Program-made: the position numbers and the translations under genes
Shown here: positions 1 through 5,042 of the stretch, piece by piece
Layout of the letters: every line of letters starts with the position of its first letter
Position numbering within the stretch: position 1 is the first letter of the stretch
Notes under the pieces: generated by a model
What the model was told of the DNA's origin: nothing
Databases searched by the model: none
What the model saw: the letters and a program-made list of their open reading frames with translations, nothing else
From: Dokdonella sp.
GTDB lineage: Bacteria; Pseudomonadota; Gammaproteobacteria; Xanthomonadales; Rhodanobacteraceae
Direction of reading: 5' to 3'
NCBI GenBank assembly: GCA_030150315.1
Contig: JASLGB010000101.1
Span: 1 to 5,042 of the forward strand
DNA length: 5,042 bases

Positions 1-151
1 GGTGCAGCAGACGCGTGCCGAGTTCCGATTCCAGCTTCTGCAGCGCGGCCGAAACGGACGCGCGCGGCAGGTCCAGTGCCAGTCCCGTGCGCGTGAAACT
101 GCCCGTCTCGGCGACGAGCACGAAGATGCGGTAACGGTCGAGCTTGTCCAT
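1..151 (-). CDS. LysR-family transcriptional regulator, N-terminal fragment
   Basis: Reading leftward from an ATG at 151-149, 50 codons stay open to the window edge. The product starts MDKLDRYRIFVLVAETGSF, followed by an Ala/Leu/Ser-rich helix pair and LQKLESELGTRLLH. This is the winged helix-turn-helix start of LysR-type regulators: the 'F..V.E.GSF' first helix, the recognition helix around residues 29-37 (RASVSAALQ) and the 'LE..LG..LL' wing at 39-49. These proteins bind DNA as dimers or tetramers and respond to a small ligand in a C-terminal domain, which lies outside the window. No convincing Shine-Dalgarno sequence precedes the ATG; an in-frame GTG three codons upstream is an alternative start. 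The gene lies 71 bp downstream of the SDR gene on the same strand with no clear terminator between, so co-transcription is possible. The family call is firm, but the target and effector cannot be inferred. Confidence 0.88.
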   Translation of the reverse strand, partial: MDKLDRYRIFVLVAETGSFTRTGLALDLPRASVSAALQKLESELGTRLLH

Positions 152-222
152 GCTGTGCACCGAACGCCGGTCGCGGATCAAGTGGCCGATGATGCCCGTT
201 TCGCGCCGCCCCGGTGCTAGCA

Positions 223-996
223 CTATTTGGTCGTGTAGCCGCCGTTCACAAGGATCGTCTGGCCGGTCATCCACCAGCCGTCGCTGACCAGGAAACGGAT
301 GAACGGAGCGATGTCGCCGATGTCGGTCAGGCCGGTGCGGGTGAAGTTCGACAGCGCCGCCGCCGTCTTGTGATAGGCGACCGCATCGGCGCCTTCGGCC
401 GGGTAGAAGAACGGCGTATCCATCGGACCCGGCCCGATCGCGGTCACCGAGATGCCGCGTTCGCCAAATTCCTTGGAGGCCGCACGCGTGAAATGCTCCA
501 CCGGCGCCTTGGTGCCGGCGTAGGCGGCATAGAACGGCGTGAACGCGCCAAGCAGCGAAGTCACCAGCGTGACGATCTTGCCGTTGTCGTTGACGTGCTT
601 GCCGGCCTCCTTCAGGAAGAAGAAGGCGCATTTCGAGTTGACCGCCGCCATCTCGTCGTACTCGGCCTCGGTGACTTCGACGATCGGCTTCTTCAGGACC
701 TTGCCGACGGTATTGATGGCGATGTCGGGACGACCCACCGCCGCGATGGCATCGGCAAACAGTTTCTCGACCGCGGCGGCGGAAGTGAGGTCGCCCTGGA
801 AGGCCACCGCCTTCGCGCCGGCGCCTTCGATGGCGGCGACGGTGGCATCGGAATCGGCCTTGCCTGCCGCGCTGTTGTAGTGGATCGCGACCGCCTCGGC
901 GCCGTGCTTGGCAAGGTCGCGGGCGATCAGGCCGCCGAGGTTCTTCGCGCCGCCGGCGATCAATACGGTCTTGCCCTTGATGGAATGGTTGGTCAT
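223..996 (-). CDS. Short-chain dehydrogenase/reductase (SDR) family oxidoreductase
   Basis: A complete 257-residue protein of classical SDR length, presumably a cytosolic NAD(P)H-dependent oxidoreductase with a Rossmann fold. The cofactor-binding turn is AGGAKNLGG (residues 14-22). It departs from TGxxxGxG in having Ala for Thr and Asn for the middle Gly, and resembles the 'GAAKRLG' turn of pteridine reductases. Strand 2 ends in HYNS (39-42), D69 follows strand 3, and NTVG (95-98) replaces the usual NNAG. The catalytic tetrad is intact: N120, S147, Y159 and K163 (YAGTK). A 'PGP' motif (189-191) and the C-terminal TGQTILVNGG (244-253) complete the fold. The ATG at 996 is chosen over longer in-frame options because AGGAG sits 5 nt upstream and the Rossmann strand begins directly after it; the open frame further upstream only overlaps folP. 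HYNS and K18 hint at NADPH preference (inference). Substrate is unknown. It is divergent from folP and followed by a LysR gene. Confidence 0.93.
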   Translation of the reverse strand: MTNHSIKGKTVLIAGGAKNLGGLIARDLAKHGAEAVAIHYNSAAGKADSDATVAAIEGAGAKAVAFQGDLTSAAAVEKLFADAIAAVGRPDIAINTVGKVLKKPIVEVTEAEYDEMAAVNSKCAFFFLKEAGKHVNDNGKIVTLVTSLLGAFTPFYAAYAGTKAPVEHFTRAASKEFGERGISVTAIGPGPMDTPFFYPAEGADAVAYHKTAAALSNFTRTGLTDIGDIAPFIRFLVSDGWWMTGQTILVNGGYTTK

Positions 997-1000
997 GGGA

Positions 1001-1005
1001 GCTCC
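1001..1005 (-). promoter_or_regulatory. Ribosome binding site of the SDR gene
   Basis: On the minus strand the segment just before the ATG at 996 reads CCCAGGAGCTCCCATG. AGGAG is a strong match to the anti-Shine-Dalgarno sequence, and its 5-nt spacing is workable. It fixes the start of this gene and argues against the much longer frame that runs back into folP. Confidence 0.75.
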
Positions 1006-1102
1006 TGGGATCGATGGACGTTCATCCGTCGCGCGGCATGCATGGCGGCCACGTTTCACGACCATGGGCGCGCCAGCCCAGTCTAGGAGCGCGGCGACAT
1101 CG

Positions 1103-1134
1103 GATATACGCCCGCGAGCGGGATGGATTGTCAC
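1103..1134 (-). promoter_or_regulatory. Weak candidate promoter for the SDR gene
   Basis: On the minus strand GTGACA (1134-1129) resembles a -35 box, matching TTGACA at five of six positions. TATATC (1108-1103) resembles a -10 box at four of six. The 20-nt spacer is longer than the sigma-70 optimum of 17, so this is only a suggestion. The -35-like element overlaps the left arm of the GATTGT/ACAATC dyad, which would let a protein bound there affect SDR transcription. No equally good promoter was found for folP on the plus strand. Confidence 0.22.
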
Positions 1135-1150
1135 GATTTGCCGAACAATC
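1126..1150. promoter_or_regulatory. Perfect inverted repeat GATTGT-N13-ACAATC, candidate operator
   Basis: GATTGT (1126-1131) and ACAATC (1145-1150) are exact reverse complements separated by 13 bp, giving a 25-bp dyad. It lies in the 255-bp region between the divergent SDR and folP starts, 130 bp from the SDR start and about 100 bp from the folP start. AT-rich arms stand out in otherwise GC-rich DNA. Such dyads are typical of sites for dimeric regulators, including LysR proteins, whose usual core is T-N11-A; the spacing here is two bases wider. The neighbouring LysR regulator is the obvious candidate ligand, but this is inferred from position only. Confidence 0.35.
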
Positions 1151-1251
1151 GGCTGCCGACGACCGGCACAGCCGGCTTGTGTACCATTCGGGCTCCGCTC
1201 CGGTCGGATGAATTCCATGTTCCGCAACCCCGCGCAGGCGAGCGCAGCGCC

Positions 1252-2145
1252 ATGATCGACGCAAGCATCGATTGCAACGGTAGCACCGTGGTGCTCGACC
1301 AACCGCGCATCTGCGGCATCGTCAACGTCACGCCCGATTCGTTTTCCGACGGCGGCCGTTTCCTCGATCCGCAGCAGGCCATCGAGCACGGACTGGCCCT
1401 GGTCGAGGAAGGCGCCGATCTACTCGACATCGGCGGCGAGTCGACGCGACCCGGTGCGGACGAGGTCTCCGCCGCGGACGAGATCGCGCGCGTGGTGCCG
1501 GTCATTCGCGCGCTGGCGCAGCAGGCGAAGGTGCCGATTTCGATCGACACCTCCAAGCCCGAAGTCATGCGCGCGGCGGTCGAAGCCGGTGCCGGACTGA
1601 TCAACGACGTCTATGCGCTGCGCCGCGAGGGCGCGCTGGATGCGGCCGCATCGCTGGGCGTGCCGGTGTGCCTGATGCACATGCAGGGCGAGCCGCGCAC
1701 GATGCAGCACGACCCGCACTACGACGACGTCGTCGGCGAAGTGCATCGCTTCCTCGCCGAGCGCCTGTTCGCCTGCCAGATGGCAGGAATCGACAAGAAG
1801 AACATCCTGGTCGATCCCGGCTTCGGCTTCGGCAAGACGCTGCAGCACAACCTCGCGCTGCTGCGTGCGCTCGAACGCTTTGCCGAACTCGGCCCGGTCA
1901 TGACCGGCCTGTCGCGCAAGTCGATGATCGCCACGCTTACCGGTCGCAGCGAGCCGTCTGCGCGTGTCGCCGGCTCGGTCGCGGCCGCGCTGATCGCGGT
2001 GCAGCGCGGCGCCGCCATCGTGCGCGTGCACGATGTGGCGCCGACCCGCGATGCGCTTGCGGTCGGCTGGGCGGTGCTCAGCGGCGATGCCGCACCGAAG
2101 GCGCGTCCGGCGGCGCGCGCCGCATCGCTGTGGGACGAGGACTGA
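1252..2145 (+). CDS. folP: Dihydropteroate synthase
   Basis: A cytosolic TIM-barrel enzyme of folate synthesis that joins p-aminobenzoate to dihydropterin pyrophosphate to give 7,8-dihydropteroate; it is the sulfonamide target. The 297-residue product carries every family signature: NVTPDSFSDGG (25-35), DIGGESTRPGA (59-69), SIDTSKP (97-103), ND (118-119), LMHMQG (141-146), DPGFGFGK (188-195), GLSRKS (219-224) and VRVHDV (257-262). Residues aligning with E. coli ligand-binding positions are present: N25, T65, D99, N118, D188, K223, R258 and H260. F31 and P67, positions where changes give sulfonamide resistance, are unaltered, and loop 1 has no insertion of the kind seen in acquired sul enzymes. 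The ATG at 1252 is preferred to the start 43 codons upstream, because homology begins near residue 19 and AGGCGAG (1236-1242) precedes it by 9 nt. An Ala/Arg-rich tail of about 18 residues follows the barrel. The gene stands alone, divergent from the SDR and convergent with pbpC. Confidence 0.97.
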   Translation: MIDASIDCNGSTVVLDQPRICGIVNVTPDSFSDGGRFLDPQQAIEHGLALVEEGADLLDIGGESTRPGADEVSAADEIARVVPVIRALAQQAKVPISIDTSKPEVMRAAVEAGAGLINDVYALRREGALDAAASLGVPVCLMHMQGEPRTMQHDPHYDDVVGEVHRFLAERLFACQMAGIDKKNILVDPGFGFGKTLQHNLALLRALERFAELGPVMTGLSRKSMIATLTGRSEPSARVAGSVAAALIAVQRGAAIVRVHDVAPTRDALAVGWAVLSGDAAPKARPAARAASLWDED

Positions 2146-2158
2146 AACCGCGCTTCAG
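2142..2158. repeat. Short inverted repeat across the convergent folP and pbpC stop codons
   Basis: CTGAA (2142-2146) and TTCAG (2154-2158) are reverse complements separated by 7 bp. Each arm contains the TGA stop codon of one of the two convergent genes. Inside it, GCGC (2150-2153) and GCGC (2158-2161) could form a competing 4-bp stem with a TTCA loop. The stems are short and lack a flanking T tract, so this is not called a terminator. Confidence 0.4.
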
Positions 2159-4503
2159 CGCAGCACGCGCAAGCTGATCCGTGCCCAGGCGCCCTGCGGG
2201 GTCAGCGCCGTGATGTCGTGCTCGCCCGGATCGGGGAAGGCGTGCTCGAACGGCTGGCTGCCCTGCGTGGTGTCCTGCAGGCGACCGTCGACCAGCCACA
2301 ACACATCGCCGTGCGCGCCGGAGGCACGCAGGCGCACCGTGGCGGGCTTGTCGCTGTTGGGCGCGCGCGCGATCGCGGAGCGGTCGACGAGTCCGTCGAT
2401 GCGCAGCGGCCGGATCGCATCAAGGCCGTCATCAGGACAGCCGCTGGCAAGCGGCGGCAGGTTCGCACGTCGGCGGATGTCGCGCGGCAGCCACGGATAG
2501 GCCAGCGACGGCCAGCGCGCGATGTCGATCTCACGCTCGTGCGGGCGCGTGCAGGCCGCGCTGAGGCGCGCACCGTTGGCGGCGTCCACACGCAGATGCA
2601 CCAGTCCGGCATTCCAGCTGGTTGCATCGCGCTCGGGCAGCGTCGGCGGAATGACGCCATCGAGAATCCAGGCATCGCGTTTCTGGTGGCACAGCTCCGG
2701 CCGCGCGGCATCGAAGGCAAGGCCGAGCGGCCAGCAGATCGCCGCTTCCGTGACCGAAGCGGGCGGCGGTTGCGGCGTTGCAGCGAGCGGGTTGCGCGGC
2801 AGGCTGTCGACGATCTGGAACATCAGCGGCAAAGCGGTCACCGCGCCGTACTGGCCGGGCAGGGGCGTGCCGTCCGGGCGGCCGATCCATACGCCGACGG
2901 TGTAGCTGCGGGTTCCGCCCAACGCCCAGGCGTCGCGGAAGCCGTAACTGGTGCCGGTTTTCCACGCCACACGCGGGCGCGATCCGGGATCGAAGGTGCC
3001 GGGCGCGTAGCCGGGGCGTGGATGGGCTTCAAGAATGTTGCGCACGATCCACGCGGCGCCGTCGGACAGCAGGCGCCGCTCGATCGTCGGTGCGTCGGCG
3101 AGGTAGCGCGCACGGCCGGCGACACCGGCGCGGTTCAGCGCGGTATAGGCGCCGACCAGGTCTTCCAGCCGTGCGCCGCCGCCGCCGAGGATCAGCGACA
3201 GGTTCGGTTCCGCGCCGCGCGGCAGGCGCAGCGGCAGTCCGGCATTGGCCAGACGCGCGGCGAAACGCACCGGCCCGATGCGATCGAGCAGATCCACCGA
3301 CGGCACGTTCAGCGACAGGCGCAAGGCCTGCGCGACGCCGATCGGGCCGTTGAAGGCCAGATCGAAATTGCCCGGGCGATAGCCTCCGAACGACTGCGGC
3401 GCGTCGACCAGCAGGCTTTCGGAATGGATCAGGCCGTCGTCGAGCGCGAGGCCGTACAGGAACGGTTTCAGCGTCGAGCCGGGCGAGCGCCAGGCACGCA
3501 CCATGTCGACATGGCCAAGGCGCTGCGTGTCGCCGAAGGCGGCCGAACCCACGTAGGCGCGGGCTTCCAGCGTCGCGTTGTCGACCAGCAGCACCGCAGC
3601 CGAGGTGCGTTCCGGCAGGCGCGCGAGATAGTCGGTCACGCGGGCTTCCAGCGCGCGCTGCAGACCGGCGTCGATCGTTGTTTCGATGCGCCGTTGGCGC
3701 GGCCGTTCGGCGCGCAGGCGTTCGGCCAGCAGCGCGGCTGACAACGGTGGCTGCAGGCTGCGCGCGGCGACCGATTCGATGCGCGCGTCGTGCACCTCGG
3801 CCTGGCTCCAGCGGCCCAGTGCCGCCATCCGCGACAGCACCTTGTCGCGCGCCTTGCGTGCGACTTCCGGGTGGCGGTCGGGGCGCAACCGGCTCGGTGC
3901 CTGCGGCAGCACGGCGAGCAGGGCCGCCTCGGCGCGTGACAGCTTCGCGGCGGACTTGCCCAGATAAGCCCAGGCTGCGGCTTCGACGCCTTCGATGGTG
4001 CCGCCGAACGGTGCGCGCTGGAGGTAGATGGCGAGGATTTCGTCCTTGCTGAGGTGCGCTTCGAGCTGGAGCGCCCGCAGGATCTGGCGGATCTTGCCGC
4101 CGGCGCTGTGCGGCGTGCCGTCGAGGATGCGCGCAACCTGCATCGTCAGCGTGGAGCCACCGGAAACCAGGCGCCGATGCAGAAGCCACTGGCCGGCCGC
4201 GCGCGCCAGCGCCAACGGATTCACGCCGGGATGGCGGCGGAACCAGCGGTCTTCATAGGTCAGGAGTGCGTCGATGTAGAGCGGTGAAACCTCGTCGATG
4301 CGCACCGGATAGCGCCAGACGCCGTCGCGGTCGGGAAAGGCGCGCAGCGGCGAGCCGTCGCGGGCAAGCACGACGGTGCTGCCGCCGTCGCCGTCGGGCA
4401 GCGGCAGCGGAAACAGGCGGTCGAGCACGAAGGCGCAGGCCACCAGCAGCAGCGCGAAGGCAGCGCTGCGCTTGAGCCAGCGCCGGAGGCGGGCAGCGTT
4501 CAC
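2155..4503 (-). CDS. pbpC: Penicillin-binding protein 1C (bifunctional glycosyltransferase/transpeptidase)
   Basis: A 782-residue class A penicillin-binding protein, close to the length of E. coli PBP1C, anchored in the inner membrane with its bulk in the periplasm, where it polymerises and may cross-link peptidoglycan. A basic N-terminus (R5 to R12) precedes one membrane segment (about 13-31). The GT51 domain shows YEDRWFRRHPG (83-93, catalytic E84), GGSTLTMQVAR (115-125) and the SKDEILAIYL block (152-161). The position of the second conserved Glu of other class A enzymes is Q140. The transpeptidase domain has all three motifs: S343-T-L-K346, S397-L-N399 and K515-T-G517. A linker with four cysteines (590, 605, 651, 689) leads to a C-terminal beta domain of the PBP1C type (about 693-782). 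The start is GTG at 4503, the most upstream start in frame, with no good Shine-Dalgarno sequence. It lies 131 bp downstream of the yfhM-type gene on the same strand, as in E. coli, and its stop is 9 bp from that of folP. Confidence 0.97.
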   Translation of the reverse strand: MNAARLRRWLKRSAAFALLLVACAFVLDRLFPLPLPDGDGGSTVVLARDGSPLRAFPDRDGVWRYPVRIDEVSPLYIDALLTYEDRWFRRHPGVNPLALARAAGQWLLHRRLVSGGSTLTMQVARILDGTPHSAGGKIRQILRALQLEAHLSKDEILAIYLQRAPFGGTIEGVEAAAWAYLGKSAAKLSRAEAALLAVLPQAPSRLRPDRHPEVARKARDKVLSRMAALGRWSQAEVHDARIESVAARSLQPPLSAALLAERLRAERPRQRRIETTIDAGLQRALEARVTDYLARLPERTSAAVLLVDNATLEARAYVGSAAFGDTQRLGHVDMVRAWRSPGSTLKPFLYGLALDDGLIHSESLLVDAPQSFGGYRPGNFDLAFNGPIGVAQALRLSLNVPSVDLLDRIGPVRFAARLANAGLPLRLPRGAEPNLSLILGGGGARLEDLVGAYTALNRAGVAGRARYLADAPTIERRLLSDGAAWIVRNILEAHPRPGYAPGTFDPGSRPRVAWKTGTSYGFRDAWALGGTRSYTVGVWIGRPDGTPLPGQYGAVTALPLMFQIVDSLPRNPLAATPQPPPASVTEAAICWPLGLAFDAARPELCHQKRDAWILDGVIPPTLPERDATSWNAGLVHLRVDAANGARLSAACTRPHEREIDIARWPSLAYPWLPRDIRRRANLPPLASGCPDDGLDAIRPLRIDGLVDRSAIARAPNSDKPATVRLRASGAHGDVLWLVDGRLQDTTQGSQPFEHAFPDPGEHDITALTPQGAWARISLRVLR

Positions 4504-4523
4504 GACATCAGGGATGGGCGATG

Positions 4524-4544
4524 GCCGCCGGCGGTGCCGGCGGC
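4524..4544. repeat. Perfect 9-bp hairpin upstream of the pbpC start
   Basis: GCCGCCGGC (4524-4532) and GCCGGCGGC (4536-4544) are exact reverse complements around a 3-nt loop. In the pbpC transcript the stem ends 20 nt before the GTG start codon. All nine pairs are G-C, so it should be very stable. No T tract follows on either strand, so it is not a classical terminator. It could block ribosome access, pause RNA polymerase or protect the 3' end of a processed upstream message. It could also be one copy of a dispersed palindromic repeat, which cannot be judged from a single window. Confidence 0.6.
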
Positions 4545-4558
4545 GTGTGCGGGAAGGG

Positions 4559-4621
4559 AAAATCGCGGGGTGGCGAGGGGCGCGATGCGTTCATCTCGAT
4601 GCCTTGCATCGCGTCCCCGCG
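4559..4621 (-). terminator. Candidate terminator or attenuator between the yfhM-type gene and pbpC
   Basis: On the minus strand, just past the upstream gene's stop, CGCGGGG (4621-4615) can pair with CCCCGCG (4570-4564), which is followed directly by ATTTT. Nested inside, CGCGATGC (4613-4606) pairs with GCATCGCG (4588-4581). Two other folds compete. GGGG (4618-4615) can instead pair with CCCC (4580-4577), giving a 12-bp stem with one bulged base. CGATGC (4611-4606) can pair with GCATCG (4602-4597) around a 3-nt loop. The T run is only four bases and the outer stem encloses an uneven internal loop, so termination may be partial. That would let some transcription continue into pbpC. Confidence 0.35.
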
Positions 4622-4634
4622 CCGCCCTGCGGCG

Positions 4635-5042
4635 TTACGGTTCCACCACCTTGACCGATTCCGGCACGCTGCGGCCGATGCCGCGCACCTCCGGCATGTA
4701 CATGTCCTCGACCATCGGCGGCGGCACGCGGAAGGTACCTGGAGACACCGCGCGCACCAGATAGAACACCTGCGCGCGCTGGCCCTTGGCGAGATTCAGC
4801 GCGGCCACGTAGCGGTCGTCGCGAAATTCCTCGTGGCGCACGTCGGCGGCCTGCGCGCGGTCGGTGATGGTGATGCCGTCGACGACCACGTCGGCCCATT
4901 GCTTGGCGTCGGTCAGGTTGAAGTTCTCGATCTCCAGTCCGCCGGGCAGCAGGTCGACCAGCAGCGCATCGGGCATTGCCTCGCGTGCCTCGATCTTCAG
5001 TCCGACGATGAGGCCGTCGCCTTCCTTCAGCGGCTGCGGCTC
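4635..5042 (-). CDS. yfhM: Bacterial alpha-2-macroglobulin (YfhM type), C-terminal fragment
   Basis: The frame is open from the right edge of the window to a TAA at 4637-4635, giving the last 135 residues of a protein whose start lies outside; a family member is normally over 1,500 residues. The fragment reads EPQPLKEGDGLIVGLKIEAR, then DLLPGGLEIEN, RDDRYVAALNL, a VFYLVRAVSPGTFRVPPP stretch and MVEDMYMPEVRG. These closely match the C-terminal macroglobulin-like (MG10) domain of the E. coli YfhM class. Known members are periplasmic, membrane-anchored protease traps that bind a protease covalently through a thioester; that site and the signal peptide would lie upstream and cannot be seen here. 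Position supports the call, because pbpC follows in the same direction. This pairing is thought to join defence against incoming proteases with wall repair. An ATG at 4976 inside this stretch is internal, since the matching frame continues upstream to the edge. Confidence 0.93.
   Translation of the reverse strand, partial: EPQPLKEGDGLIVGLKIEAREAMPDALLVDLLPGGLEIENFNLTDAKQWADVVVDGITITDRAQAADVRHEEFRDDRYVAALNLAKGQRAQVFYLVRAVSPGTFRVPPPMVEDMYMPEVRGIGRSVPESVKVVEP

Noticed and set aside
214..223. 10-bp palindrome GTGCTAGCAC next to the SDR stop codon
   Set aside because: Too short, with no T tract, to call a terminator or attachment site; it contains CTAG, which is uncommon in many bacterial genomes, but a single instance means little.
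214..1086. Plus-strand open frame of about 290 codons antisense to the SDR gene
   Set aside because: Low-complexity Arg/Gly/Asp composition with no family signature, and it covers a well-supported SDR with an intact catalytic tetrad.
1161..1177. Small hairpins CCGGC/GCCGG and, at 1111-1122, CCCG/CGGG in the SDR/folP intergenic region
   Set aside because: Stems of four or five G-C pairs are expected by chance in DNA this GC-rich.
1123..1251. 43-codon N-terminal extension of folP
   Set aside because: The extension has no family similarity and would put the regulatory dyad inside the coding region. The ATG at 1252 has an AGGCGAG at good spacing and gives a typical protein length.
997..1389. 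131-codon upstream extension of the SDR frame
   Set aside because: It overlaps the start of folP on the other strand and has no SDR similarity. The ATG at 996 has a strong AGGAG and the fold begins right after it.
1252..2145. Possible acquired sulfonamide-resistance gene
   Set aside because: The positions linked to resistance are unaltered, loop 1 has no insertion, base composition matches the neighbours, and no integron or insertion sequence is nearby.
2218..3741. Long plus-strand open frame of about 507 codons antisense to pbpC
   Set aside because: It lies wholly within pbpC and its product is Arg/Gly/Ala/Gln-rich with no recognisable domain. GC-rich genes often leave the complementary frame open; pbpC has complete motifs, so this is a shadow.

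Overview
The window reads as ordinary chromosomal DNA from a GC-rich gammaproteobacterium. The strong G/C bias at third codon positions, the side-by-side yfhM-type alpha-2-macroglobulin and pbpC genes, and the style of the proteins suggest the Xanthomonadales (Lysobacter/Luteimonas/Rhodanobacter relatives). That placement is inference, because there is no rRNA or species marker here.

Layout from left to right: (1) the N-terminal 50 codons of a LysR-type regulator on the minus strand, cut by the left edge; (2) a complete 257-residue short-chain dehydrogenase/reductase (SDR) on the minus strand, lying upstream of the LysR gene in the same direction; (3) a 255-bp divergent intergenic region that holds a perfect GATTGT-N13-ACAATC dyad; (4) folP, dihydropteroate synthase, on the plus strand; (5) pbpC, penicillin-binding protein 1C, on the minus strand, convergent with folP and only 9 bp from it; (6) a 131-bp intergenic region rich in hairpins; (7) the last 135 codons of a bacterial alpha-2-macroglobulin (YfhM type) on the minus strand, cut by the right edge.

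Two functional groups are visible. The alpha-2-macroglobulin and PBP1C genes run in tandem, the arrangement known from E. coli yfhM-pbpC. There the periplasmic protease trap is thought to act beside a peptidoglycan synthase that repairs damaged wall. The SDR and LysR genes form a second tandem pair, probably a redox enzyme with its regulator. folP stands alone between the two groups, although it makes an essential folate intermediate and is more usually found near ftsH and glmM.

No RNA gene, mobile element, CRISPR array or phage feature was seen, and no clear new system is present. The items most worth a second look are the dyad between the SDR and folP, the competing hairpins between yfhM and pbpC, the Glu-to-Gln position in the PBP1C glycosyltransferase, and the displaced folP beside an SDR with a pteridine-reductase-like cofactor turn.
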